Of a stretch of DNA of 64,000 nucleotides, positions 38,970 through 47,754 are shown one piece after another; position 1 is the first letter of the stretch; each line of letters starts with the position of its first letter. The translations under genes were made by a program, and so were the position numbers. Origin of the DNA: Flavobacterium oreochromis (GTDB taxonomy: Bacteria > Bacteroidota > Bacteroidia > Flavobacteriales > Flavobacteriaceae); the NCBI RefSeq assembly GCF_019565455.1, contig NZ_CP067377.1, positions 1,426,001-1,490,000 of the forward strand. Reading direction: 5' to 3'. The notes beneath the pieces were generated by a model. That model made no database searches. It was given only the letters and a program-made list of their open reading frames with translations, and was not told the origin of the DNA.

Positions 38970-40772
38970 ATGGCAGCAGCACATGAGCACGATCACGCAC
39001 ACGATCACGATCACGCACACCACCATAAAGATACGTTCATTACTAAATATATTTTTAGTATTGATCATAAAATGATTGCTAAACAATACCTTATCACAGG
39101 TATTATAATGGGAATCATTGGGGTAGTAATGTCTTTATTATTCCGTATGCAAATTGCATGGCCTGAAGAGTCTTTTGGGATTTTCAAAATGCTTTTAGGT
39201 GAAAAAATGGCTCCAGGAGGAGTAATGCGTAATGATATTTATTTAGCATTAGTTACGATACATGGTACTATAATGGTATTCTTTGTATTAACAGCAGGAT
39301 TAAGTGGTACTTTTAGTAACTTACTTATTCCATTACAAATTGGAGCTCGTGATATGGCTTCAGGATTTATGAATATGGTTTCTTACTGGTTATTCTTTTT
39401 ATCTGCAGTAGTGATGATCTGTTCATTATTTGTTGAGTCAGGGCCAGCATCAGCAGGTTGGACTATTTATCCTCCACTATCTGCTTTACCACAAGCAATT
39501 CCAGGTTCAGGTACAGGTATGACTTTATGGTTAGCTTCAATGGCTATTTTCATTGCATCTTCTTTAATGGGATCTTTGAATTATGTAGTTACAGTTATTA
39601 ATTTAAGAACGAAAGGGATGTCAATGACTCGTTTACCATTAACCGTTTGGGCTTTCTTTATTACAGCAATTATTGGTATCGTTTCTTTCCCTGTATTATT
39701 ATCAGCAGCATTAATGTTGATTATGGATAGAAGTTTAGGTACATCTTTCTTTTTATCAGATATTTTTATTTCTGGTGAAGTATTACATTATCAAGGAGGT
39801 TCACCTGTTTTATTTGAACACTTATTCTGGTTTTTAGGACACCCTGAAGTATATATTGTATTATTACCTGCGTTAGGTATTACATCTGAAATTATTGCTA
39901 CAAATGCTCGTAAACCAATTTTCGGTTACCGTGCAATGATTGCTTCAATGTTAGCTATTGCTTTCTTATCAACTATCGTTTGGGGGCACCATATGTTCTT
40001 GTCAGGAATGAACCCTTTCTTAGGATCAGTATTTACCTTTACAACGTTGTTGATTGCAATTCCTTCTGCTGTAAAAGCTTTTAATTATATTACTACTTTA
40101 TGGAAGGGAAATTTACAAATGAATCCTGCCATGTTATTCTCTATAGGTTTAGTTTCTACATTTATTTCAGGAGGTTTAACAGGTATTATTTTAGGGGACT
40201 CTACATTAGATATCAATGTTCATGATACATATTTCGTAGTAGCTCACTTCCACTTAGTAATGGGTATTTCTGCATTATATGGTTTCTTTGCTGGGGTTTA
40301 CCATTGGTTCCCTAGAATGTTTGGTAGAATGATGAATAAAACATTAGGATATATCCATTTTTGGATTACAGCAGTTTGTGCTTATGGAGTTTTCTATCCA
40401 ATGCATTTTATCGGTATGGCTGGTTTACCACGTCGTTATTATACAAATTCAAACTTTCCTTTGTTTGATGATCTAGCTGATGTTAACGTGATAATTACTG
40501 TTTTTGCATTAATTGGAGCAGTATTTCAGTTAATATTTATGTGGAATTTCTTCTATAGTATTTTCTATGGTAAGAAAGCAGAACAAAATCCTTGGAAATC
40601 AAATACATTAGAGTGGACTGCGCCTGTTGAGCATATTCATGGTAACTGGCCAGGTGAATTACCTACAGTGCACCGTTGGGCTTATGATTATTCTAAGCCA
40701 GGACATGAGGATGATTTTGTACCTCAAACTGTTCCGATGAAAGAAGGAGAACAAGAATTACATCACGCTTAA
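38970..40772 (+). CDS. coxA: Cytochrome c oxidase subunit I (heme-copper oxidase)
   Basis: 600 residues and about 12 helices. Heme and CuB ligands appear in VTIHGTIMVFFVLTAG, FWFLGHPEVYIVLLPALG (with the H-x3-Y crosslink pair), IVWGHHMFLSG and HDTYFVVAHFHLVMG. The N-terminus is unusual: MAAAHEHDHAHDHDHAHHHK, with ten His. It reduces oxygen to water and pumps protons. Last gene of the act-cox operon; a terminator follows. Confidence 0.96.
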   Translation: MAAAHEHDHAHDHDHAHHHKDTFITKYIFSIDHKMIAKQYLITGIIMGIIGVVMSLLFRMQIAWPEESFGIFKMLLGEKMAPGGVMRNDIYLALVTIHGTIMVFFVLTAGLSGTFSNLLIPLQIGARDMASGFMNMVSYWLFFLSAVVMICSLFVESGPASAGWTIYPPLSALPQAIPGSGTGMTLWLASMAIFIASSLMGSLNYVVTVINLRTKGMSMTRLPLTVWAFFITAIIGIVSFPVLLSAALMLIMDRSLGTSFFLSDIFISGEVLHYQGGSPVLFEHLFWFLGHPEVYIVLLPALGITSEIIATNARKPIFGYRAMIASMLAIAFLSTIVWGHHMFLSGMNPFLGSVFTFTTLLIAIPSAVKAFNYITTLWKGNLQMNPAMLFSIGLVSTFISGGLTGIILGDSTLDINVHDTYFVVAHFHLVMGISALYGFFAGVYHWFPRMFGRMMNKTLGYIHFWITAVCAYGVFYPMHFIGMAGLPRRYYTNSNFPLFDDLADVNVIITVFALIGAVFQLIFMWNFFYSIFYGKKAEQNPWKSNTLEWTAPVEHIHGNWPGELPTVHRWAYDYSKPGHEDDFVPQTVPMKEGEQELHHA

Positions 40773-40790
40773 TTATAAAAACTTTCTTTA

Positions 40791-40821
40791 AATGCCTCTC
40801 TTTTGAGAGGCATTTTTTTAT
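40791..40821 (+). terminator. Terminator after coxA
   Basis: Stem AAATGCCTCT (40791-40800) / AGAGGCATTT (40806-40815), loop TTTTG, followed by a T run. Confidence 0.9.
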
Positions 40822-40849
40822 TTTTATATTCTTATTGATTTTTATATTT

Positions 40850-41533
40850 ATGAAACGATCTTTTCTATTAGTTTTTTTTATCTCATTTTTTGGTTTTTCA
40901 CAAAATCTGCCAGAAATAAAGGTGTTGGATTCTCTCTATAGAGAAGATCAATTCTATTTTGGGATTACTTATAATATACTTAAAAATAAACCCTATGGAG
41001 TTTCTCAAAATTCAACTTCAGGTAGTATTTTTTTAGGCTTTTTGAGGGATATACCTGTTAATAAATTACGAACCTTTGCAGTAGCACCAGGTATGGGTTT
41101 TTCTTACTCTAATTTTAAACAAAATTTGCTTATCAAAAAAAATGAATTTACTGTTAACTATTCTATTATTCCTAAGGATCAGATCTATGATAAAAATCGC
41201 TTGTCATTTGTAACAGTCGATGTGCCTCTAGAGTTTCGTTGGCGTAATTCTACACCTCAAAGTCATCGTTTTTGGCGGATTTATGGAGGAGTAAAAGCGA
41301 GTTATGTGTTATATAATCAATCTCAATTTATTGATTCTAAATATGAATATAAAGTGGTTAATAATCCAGATTTTAACCGTTTCCTTTATTCGGTTTATCT
41401 AACAGCTGGGTATAATAGTGGAAATATCTATGTGTCTTATGGATTAAATGACTTTTTTAAGAAAACACTATTTGATGAGAACTCTGGAAAAATTCGTTCC
41501 TTAAATTTTGGATTAATGTTTTATATTCTATAA
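40850..41533 (+). CDS. PorT-like outer-membrane beta-barrel protein
   Basis: 227 residues from ATG 40850 (MKRSFLLVFFISFFGFSQ, a cleaved signal). An upstream in-frame start would put hydrophobic extra residues before the signal. Alternating strands with aromatic ends (FGITYNILKNKPYGV, FLGFLRDIPVNKLRTFAVAPGMGFSYS, VTVDVPLEFRWR, RSLNFGLMFYIL with a terminal aromatic/Leu) fit an eight-strand barrel of the OMP_b-brl_2 (PorT) kind. True PorT/SprT of type IX secretion is one possibility, but this reads more like a separate paralogue. Confidence 0.72.
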   Translation: MKRSFLLVFFISFFGFSQNLPEIKVLDSLYREDQFYFGITYNILKNKPYGVSQNSTSGSIFLGFLRDIPVNKLRTFAVAPGMGFSYSNFKQNLLIKKNEFTVNYSIIPKDQIYDKNRLSFVTVDVPLEFRWRNSTPQSHRFWRIYGGVKASYVLYNQSQFIDSKYEYKVVNNPDFNRFLYSVYLTAGYNSGNIYVSYGLNDFFKKTLFDENSGKIRSLNFGLMFYIL

Positions 41534-41565
41534 ATAGTTATTCTTTTTAATAGAGTATTAAGTAT

Positions 41566-42168
41566 TCATTGTTGCAATATAAATAAAATTATTTGAGGAA
41601 TAATTCCGCTAAGAGTACCTAGTATTAATTCAGTTCGGGTGTGTGCTTTCATTACTAATCTTGATATGGCAACACAAGAACTTAGGACTAGAAGAGTTAT
41701 TGTCAAACATAGAAAATATAAAGAATCTAATTTTATATGGTTAAGAATTATCCACGAACTCATACCGGTTATACTAAGCATGTGTAAACTGATTTTTTTA
41801 TTTAAAAAAGTAAAATATAACGCAATAATTGTGCTAATGCCGCTTGCTATAAAATAGTTTAATAAATAACGATCGCTATAATGAACTAAAGAAAGGGTGG
41901 TAATGAAATATGAAATTAATTGCAGGAAAAGAGGTGTTTTTCGTTCATTTACATTATTGATCATACTGTTTTCTATTTTTTTAAATCGAATAAGTAGATA
42001 GAAAATAATTAGAGGAATGAAAACAGTAATAATAAATGCTTTGTAAATATAATTTATTTCATTTATAAAATTATTAGATTTTATACTGAATAAATAAATT
42101 ACTATCGTATAAAAGGATATAAATAAAGGGTGGAATATATAAGATAAGATAGGGAATAATCGTTTCAT
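41566..42168 (-). CDS. Polytopic membrane protein with a PAP2-like C-terminal motif
   Basis: 200 residues, about six membrane helices. The text SRLVMKAHTRTELILG near the C-terminus resembles the SRx5Hx3D active-site motif of PAP2 phosphatases, with Glu for Asp. The other PAP2 motifs (KxxxxxxRP, PSGH) are not seen, so phosphatase activity is doubtful. It converges on the PorT-like gene with about 30 bases between the stops. Confidence 0.6.
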   Translation of the reverse strand: MKRLFPILSYIFHPLFISFYTIVIYLFSIKSNNFINEINYIYKAFIITVFIPLIIFYLLIRFKKIENSMINNVNERKTPLFLQLISYFITTLSLVHYSDRYLLNYFIASGISTIIALYFTFLNKKISLHMLSITGMSSWIILNHIKLDSLYFLCLTITLLVLSSCVAISRLVMKAHTRTELILGTLSGIIPQIILFILQQ

Positions 42169-42315
42169 TTGTTATTATATAGGGGTGGAAAAGTATGTAA
42201 TTTTAAAATATTTTTATATTAATATGTTAGGCTTCAAGTTAATTTATTTAAGCTACTAGTTATGTAGTTATAGTAAATTTGTTTTGCTGACCAAAGAACG
42301 AAACAATGTTTTGAA

Positions 42316-42918
42316 ATGACAAAACTATTTCAATTTTTTGTTTAATCGGTGAAATTTTATAAGCAATTCACACAAAGAAGCTATAAGAAGACAAGTAGGT
42401 GAATAGCGAGATTATTCTAACTCCAATTATTTTCTTTACAAGTTTTTACGGAAATCATAGTTCTGCTATTCAATTTATAAAGCAATATAGATTTTTTATT
42501 CCTAATATATTAGATAAGAGTAGATTCAATAGGTATTTTGATAAAATAGATAAACTTCTTTATGAATGATTTGAGATTGTAAGTTTTATTTTACGTTAAG
42601 AAAAAGAGCTGGTGTAAAAGCTTATAAGGAAAATAAATGATAGATAAATTACCTATTGAAGTCTTTATTTATTGAGAAAGCGCCTATTTAGATTCTGCTT
42701 TTGAGAGAAAATGTATTTTTTAAAAATTCAACGAAAATCTAATTCAAAAGAATTGACACTTTAGAACAAAAATTAGAAAAACTAAAAATGAGAAAAACAG
42801 TAGAAAAAACTATCAGTGCTATTAAAAATTATTCAAAACAATCATACATGTGGTTACTTTAGATGGATTTAGAATAGAGTTGACTTTGTTTGTATTCAGA
42901 TCGAAATTAAGTAAATGA
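42316..42918 (+). pseudogene. Decayed IS982-type transposase remnant
   Basis: Pieces in shifting frames, full of stops, line up with the order of an IS982 transposase. MTKLFQFFV and YKQFTQRSYKKTSR are followed by SEIILTPIIFFTSFYGNHSS, AIQFIKQYRFFIPNILDKSR, FNRYFDKIDKLLYE, then ESAYLDSAFERKC and, near the end, IHVVTLDGFRIELTLFVFRS. The opening resembles the family's xSExI/L..GN..AxxFL..SRFNRR block and the close its IHAVTxxGFELKxxLFxLA block. The central catalytic part is mostly missing. I found no clear terminal repeats. Confidence 0.65.
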
Positions 42919-43140
42919 ATCAACTGGTAACTTGAATTAATTATTATTTTATTAAATATTTTAACAAACTATAAAGAAAATATATTTATATATTATTAAA
43001 ATAAATAAATAAAAAATATTTTTAATAAAAAAAATACATATATTGTATAAAAATAAACAAAAACTAAAAAACATTATTTTTTACTAAATGTGTAATAATC
43101 ATCAGAATCGTAGTTAAAAAGATTTTGCTAAAAAATGTAA

Positions 43141-43551
43141 GTGATGAAAAAGGTATTGTTTTTATTAATGACGTTATTAAGCATAGGTGTAAGTTCTGCT
43201 CAGATGGAAGGGAAAATGATAGACCCTAGATTTGTAGGTTGTTGGGAAGGATCAGAAGTAGAACAGTTAGAAAAAGGAATTAGTAAACAGTGGAAAACAT
43301 GTCGTTTTGCTAATGGTAGTTGTGTCTTTTCTTTTGTTCTAATTGATCAAAAAGATAATGTAAATGAAACGTATCGAAAAGGAACTTGGTGGGTTGAAAA
43401 TGGTAAGTTTTATGAAGTTTTTGATGTAAATGAAGCAATCGATGAATATGAATTTGAATTCGTAGGGGAAAGTATAAGATTTACAGATACTAAAATTTCA
43501 GGATATAAAAATACCTATTATACTTTTATGGATCATAAAATAGAAAATTAG
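43141..43551 (+). CDS. Small secreted protein of unknown function (lipocalin-like)
   Basis: 136 residues. A signal peptide (MKKVLFLLMTLLSIGVSSAQ) leads to a short beta-rich body: DPRFVGCWEGSEVEQLE, RFANGSCVFSFVLID, YRKGTWWVENGKFYEVF and a C-terminal YYTFMDHKIEN. The WEG and GTWWVENGKFY texts recall small lipocalin-like stress or import domains. Two Cys may pair. It stands alone between the IS remnant and an AT-rich gap. No family recognised with confidence. Confidence 0.7.
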   Translation: MMKKVLFLLMTLLSIGVSSAQMEGKMIDPRFVGCWEGSEVEQLEKGISKQWKTCRFANGSCVFSFVLIDQKDNVNETYRKGTWWVENGKFYEVFDVNEAIDEYEFEFVGESIRFTDTKISGYKNTYYTFMDHKIEN

Positions 43552-44006
43552 TTTAAGAATAATATACTTTAGTTATTAATTAGCGTTTTACTAATTATAA
43601 ATTATTTTAAAAAGAGATAATATGGGAGGAGGTTTTTCCTTCTTTTTGTATTTCTATTTAATAAAAAAACAATTTAAAGAGTCTTGTGTTTATAAGTGAA
43701 ATCACAATGCTTTATTAGAAAAGATTTGTTTAGAGTGCTTTTTATTATTAAAAAAATATTGATTTATATAAATTGGATTTATTTTGTTCAGGGATACGTT
43801 TGCTATTTCTAATTTTGTAGTTTTTGTATTTCGATGAAATAATTATTGCTAATGAATCGTGTATAATAATTTAGGGTTAAATTTTATCTATATTATTATA
43901 AAAAGATAGTGTGAATCTTCAGTGACTTTTTTGAAAATATTTTATTTTAGAGCGTTTTTAAGAGGCAATAATATCTTTTTTATAGATACAAACGAGTTGC
44001 AAAGTG
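43552..44006. other. 455-base AT-rich gap without a supported gene
   Basis: Stop-rich in all frames. Only short homopolymers and a weak GGAGGAGG/TCCTTC pairing near 43623-43645 were seen. It leads into the inverted-repeat element at 44007. Confidence 0.5.
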
Positions 44007-44157
44007 GTAAAAAAAGGTTGTGTAAAAACAAAAAACATTTTCTAATTTTGGGTTTTACTATTAAGAAATAGTACCAACAGGTGGAATCTATATTTGTATA
44101 GAATGCTTTTAGTATTTCTTTTATTGGTATTGTTTGTTTTTACACAACCTTTTTTAC
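44007..44157. repeat. 151-base element bounded by 25-base inverted repeats (MITE-like, or long-loop terminator of rpoN)
   Basis: The left arm 44007-44032 (GT, A7, GGTTGTGT, A5, C, AAA) and right arm 44133-44157 are exact inverted copies apart from one A in the homopolymer. Inside are two smaller hairpins: TACTATT/AATAGTA at about 44057-44072 and AATCTATA/TATAGAAT at about 44085-44104. TA dinucleotides at the outer ends allow a TA target duplication. On the minus strand it lies just after rpoN and ends in a T run, so termination is an alternative reading. Confidence 0.6.
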
Positions 44158-44166
44158 AGGATTTAA

Positions 44167-45636
44167 TTAGATTTTCTTACGCATCCTCGCAACAGGTATC
44201 TCTAATTGTTCACGATATTTAGCTACTGTCCTTCTGGCAATAGGATAACCGCGCTCTTTTAAAATGACAGCTAATTGATCATCAGGAAGAGGTTTGCTTT
44301 TATCTTCCTCCTTAATGACTTGTTGGAGGATTTTCTTAATTTCAATAGTTGAAACTTCTTCTCCTTGATCATTCATCATCGCTTCACTGAAGAAATCCTT
44401 TAGTAGTTTTGTACCGTAAGGAGTGTCTACATATTTACTGTTTGCTACTCGAGAAACTGTAGAAATATCCAACCCAATCATATCGGCGATATCTTTTAAG
44501 ATCATTGGTTTTAGTTTTGTTTCATCACCATCTAAAAAATATTCCTTTTGAAAAAGCATGATTGCATTCATGGTAACATACAAAGTTTCTTGACGTTGTT
44601 TAATTGCGTCAATAAACCATTTAGCAGAATCAAGTTTTTGTTTGATGAATTGAACAGCATCACGTTGTGCATTTGATTTATCTTTAGAGTCCTTATACGT
44701 TTTCATCATTTCTTGATAGTCTTTAGAAACGTGAAGCTCAGGAGCATTTCTGCCATTTAGAGTTAATTCTAATTCATCATCGTTAATCCTAATCATGAAA
44801 TCAGGAACTATGTGCTCTGTGATTTTAGTATTACCAGCAAAGGCACCTCCCGGTTTAGGATTTAGTTTTTCAATTTCATCAATTGCTTTTCTTAAATATT
44901 CTTTGGAAACACCGTATTTTTGCAATAGTTTTTCGTAGTGTTTTTTGGTAAAAGCATCAAATTGGTCCTCGATAATTTGAATAGCTAATTCAATAGATTC
45001 TGTTGGGGTTTTATGTTTTAATTGTAATAATAAACATTCTTGTAAATCACGAGCACCTACCCCAGAAGGTTCTAATTCGTGGATGATTGAGCAAAGAATT
45101 TTATTAACACGAGTTTCATCAGTGTAGATGGCTTGTGTAAATGCCATATCATCTACTATGTCTGCAATACTTCTGCGTAAGTATCCGTCATCATCCATAC
45201 TGCCAATTAAAAACTCAGCTATATCATTTTCTTCATCCGTTAAGACAAAAGTATTGAGCTGGTTTATTAAATCCTGATGAAAACTGACTGAAGCGATAAA
45301 AGGAGCTTCGTATTCATCGTCATCATCACTATAATTATTACTTTGTGTTTTATAATCAGGAGTTTCGTCGTTACTTAAATATTCATCTATATTAATATCG
45401 TTTGCATCAATGCTATCTGAATCATCAAAATCATCATATTCATCAGTGTCAAACTCATCTTTTTCAAACTTTTCTTCATCTTCTACGATTCCTCCTTCTA
45501 GCGCAGGGTTTTCGTTCATTTCTTCCATCAAACGTTGTTCAAAAGCTTGTGTGGGTAATTGTATGAGCTTCATCAACTGAATTTGTTGAGGAGAAAGTTT
45601 TTGAGATAATTTTAAGTTTAAATTTTGTTTTAACAT
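44167..45636 (-). CDS. rpoN: RNA polymerase sigma-54 factor
   Basis: 489 residues. Region I is present (LKQNLNLKLSQKLSPQQIQLMKLIQLP), then an unusually acidic linker (about residues 55-115 with repeated Asp/Glu), the core-binding domain, the HTH (LKDIADMIGLDISTVSRVANSKYV) and the C-terminal RpoN box ARRTVAKYREQL. It directs transcription from -24/-12 promoters and needs an enhancer-binding ATPase; none is encoded in this window. Confidence 0.96.
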   Translation of the reverse strand: MLKQNLNLKLSQKLSPQQIQLMKLIQLPTQAFEQRLMEEMNENPALEGGIVEDEEKFEKDEFDTDEYDDFDDSDSIDANDINIDEYLSNDETPDYKTQSNNYSDDDDEYEAPFIASVSFHQDLINQLNTFVLTDEENDIAEFLIGSMDDDGYLRRSIADIVDDMAFTQAIYTDETRVNKILCSIIHELEPSGVGARDLQECLLLQLKHKTPTESIELAIQIIEDQFDAFTKKHYEKLLQKYGVSKEYLRKAIDEIEKLNPKPGGAFAGNTKITEHIVPDFMIRINDDELELTLNGRNAPELHVSKDYQEMMKTYKDSKDKSNAQRDAVQFIKQKLDSAKWFIDAIKQRQETLYVTMNAIMLFQKEYFLDGDETKLKPMILKDIADMIGLDISTVSRVANSKYVDTPYGTKLLKDFFSEAMMNDQGEEVSTIEIKKILQQVIKEEDKSKPLPDDQLAVILKERGYPIARRTVAKYREQLEIPVARMRKKI

Positions 45637-45713
45637 TTTCGATTATTCGGTTATTTGTCGATTTGGTTATTTGTTCTTTTTAAAAATAACCAAATCAACG
45701 AATCAACTATTGA

Positions 45714-47159
45714 TTAAAATTCAGCATTTTGTGGAGTTCTAGGAAAAGGAATTACGTCGCGAATATTAGTCATACCCGTTACAAATAATACCAAACGTTC
45801 AAAGCCTAAGCCAAAGCCTGAGTGAACTGCGGAACCAAAACGACGTGTGTCTAAATACCACCATAACTCTTCTTCATGAATGCCTAGAGCTTTCATCTTT
45901 TCGATCAGAACGTCTAAACGTTCTTCTCTTTGTGAACCACCTACAATCTCACCAATGCCTGGGAAAAGGATGTCCATAGCACGTACGGTTTCTTTTCCAG
46001 GTTCTGTGTTTTCGTTCAAACGCATGTAGAAAGCTTTTATTTTTGCAGGGTAATCAAATAAGATTACAGGGCATTTAAAGTGTTTTTCCACTAAGAAACG
46101 CTCGTGTTCACTTTGTAAGTCAGCTCCCCATTCGTCAATCAAGTATTGGAATTTCTTCTTTTTATTAGGAGTTGAATCTTTTAAGATATCTATAGCTTCT
46201 GTATACGAAACACGTTTGAAGTTATTGTCTAATACAAAACTTAATTTTTCTAATAATGGCATTTCACTACGTTCTGCTTGAGGCTTTTGTTTTTCCTCAT
46301 CTAATAAACGTGATTCTAAGAATTTTAAATCTTCTGAACAATTGTCAACAGCATATTTGATTACATATTTGATGAAATCTTCCGCTAAATCCATGTTGTC
46401 AGCCAAGTCGTTGAAAGCTACTTCTGGTTCAATCATCCAGAATTCAGCTAAGTGACGAGAGGTGTTTGAATTTTCTGCACGGAAAGTGGGTCCAAAAGTA
46501 TAGACTTGACCTAAAGCCATGGCATAAGTTTCGCCTTCTAACTGACCAGAAACCGTTAAATTTGTTTCTCTTCCAAAGAAATCTTCTTTAAAATTAATCG
46601 TTCCATCTTCATTTCTAGGTGTTTCATCAAAAGGTAAAGCAGAAACTCTAAACATTTCACCTGCGCCTTCTGCATCAGAACCTGTAATGATAGGCGTATT
46701 TACATAGAAAAATCCTTTTTGTTGGAAATATTGGTGTACTGCAAAAGATAAAGCGGAACGCACACGCATAATAGCTCCAAAAGTGTTTGTTCGGATGCGT
46801 AAGTGTGCATTTTCTCTTAAGAATTCTAAAGAGTGTTTTTTAGGTTGCATTGGGAATTTTTCGGGATCGCTATCTCCCAAAATTTCCAATTTAGTTACTT
46901 GAATTTCGTATTTCTGACCCGAACCACGACTTTCTACTAATTCACCAGTTACCGCTACAGCCGCTCCAGTAGTAATTCTTTTTAAAGTAGTTTCAGCAGT
47001 GTTTTCAAAATCTACCACACACTGAATATTATGAATCGTTGAACCGTCATTTAACGCGATGAATTGATTATTTCTAAAAGTTCTTACCCATCCTTTAGCG
47101 GTTACTTCATGTAATGTCTTGGTACTGTTTAGTAAGTCCTTAATTTTTGTATGTTTCAT
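45714..47159 (-). CDS. asnS: Asparaginyl-tRNA synthetase
   Basis: 481 residues. An OB-fold anticodon domain ([22 protein letters not shown]) precedes the class II core: motif 2 around [21 protein letters not shown] and motif 3 [27 protein letters not shown]. The protein attaches Asn to tRNA-Asn. It lies 77 bases upstream of rpoN in the same direction. Intact. Confidence 0.96.
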   Translation of the reverse strand: MKHTKIKDLLNSTKTLHEVTAKGWVRTFRNNQFIALNDGSTIHNIQCVVDFENTAETTLKRITTGAAVAVTGELVESRGSGQKYEIQVTKLEILGDSDPEKFPMQPKKHSLEFLRENAHLRIRTNTFGAIMRVRSALSFAVHQYFQQKGFFYVNTPIITGSDAEGAGEMFRVSALPFDETPRNEDGTINFKEDFFGRETNLTVSGQLEGETYAMALGQVYTFGPTFRAENSNTSRHLAEFWMIEPEVAFNDLADNMDLAEDFIKYVIKYAVDNCSEDLKFLESRLLDEEKQKPQAERSEMPLLEKLSFVLDNNFKRVSYTEAIDILKDSTPNKKKKFQYLIDEWGADLQSEHERFLVEKHFKCPVILFDYPAKIKAFYMRLNENTEPGKETVRAMDILFPGIGEIVGGSQREERLDVLIEKMKALGIHEEELWWYLDTRRFGSAVHSGFGLGFERLVLFVTGMTNIRDVIPFPRTPQNAEF

Positions 47160-47230
47160 TTGTAATACGAGAATTTAGATTTTTGAATTCAGAATAACTG
47201 AACCTAAAAACTTTTTAAGGTTATAATCTG

Positions 47231-47238
47231 CAAATATA
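47231..47238 (-). promoter_or_regulatory. -7 promoter box for asnS
   Basis: TATATTTG on the minus strand, about 72 bases before the asnS ATG. I saw no good -33 TTG. Confidence 0.5.
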
Positions 47239-47274
47239 GTGGATTTGGTTAAAAAGTGAAAGTTATTATCTGTA

Positions 47275-47307
47275 AGACCTAACAGGTTTTCAAAACCTGT
47301 TAGGTCT
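47275..47307. repeat. Perfect palindrome, copy 1 (CCTAACAGG family)
   Basis: Arms AGACCTAACAGGTTTT (47275-47290) and AAAACCTGTTAGGTCT (47292-47307) around one C. It lies between the promoter of asnS and the end of the small lipoprotein gene. A related palindrome lies at 47710. Confidence 0.85.
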
Positions 47308-47324
47308 GGTAAGTAAAAAATGTA

Positions 47325-47666
47325 TTACGTACAGCTGATTGAGAAATTGATTACTTTGTTTCTTTCTATATTAATTGTTAAAATACAAATGTCTTTCTCT
47401 TTTATATGACAGTTGTTTTCTATCGTGTATTTAAGGAATTTGTTAAATTTAGATGTATGGTGTTCTTTGTCAGGAATTCCAAATTTATCAATGATAAATA
47501 GATAAGTCTTGTTCTGAATTGGGATTTTTTTTAATAGTTCCTCGGTTATTCCTACACTTCTAAACCCATTACAAGCTTCTTTGTCTTCTTTCCATTTTTC
47601 TAAGGTTCTATTTTGACATGCTGCTATAAATAGTAGCAGAATCACTAAATTAAAATATCGGTTCAT
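47325..47666 (-). CDS. Small lipoprotein of unknown function
   Basis: 113 residues. The lipoprotein signal is MNRYFNLVILLLFIAAC. The mature part has four more Cys (EACNGF, ENNCHIKEKDIC, and SCT at the end) that could form disulfides. The text YLFIIDKFGIPD is reminiscent of small outer-membrane assembly-type folds, but no family is recognised. It is flanked on both sides by copies of the same palindrome, which may mean the cassette is mobile or simply that the palindromes act as terminators. Confidence 0.65.
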   Translation of the reverse strand: MNRYFNLVILLLFIAACQNRTLEKWKEDKEACNGFRSVGITEELLKKIPIQNKTYLFIIDKFGIPDKEHHTSKFNKFLKYTIENNCHIKEKDICILTINIERNKVINFSISCT

Positions 47667-47709
47667 GATGGAATATTATAATTTAAGCTTGATTAGTTTG
47701 GAAATGAGC

Positions 47710-47742
47710 AGTCCTAACAGGTTCTTAAAACCTGTTAGGGCT
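47710..47742. repeat. Palindrome, copy 2 (CCTAACAGG family)
   Basis: Arms AGTCCTAACAGGTT (47710-47723) and AACCTGTTAGGGCT (47729-47742) with one G-T pair and a 5-base centre. It shares the core CCTAACAGGTT with copy 1. Confidence 0.82.
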
Positions 47743-47754
47743 AAAATTTCAAAT

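Noticed and set aside
40850..41533. Assignment as PorT/SprT of type IX secretion
   Set aside because: The barrel type fits but the context (cox operon, PAP2-like gene) and text suit a general PorT-like barrel; kept as a family call only.
47275..47742. CRISPR-like repeats
   Set aside because: There are only two palindromic copies, they differ in sequence, and a coding gene lies between rather than regular spacers.
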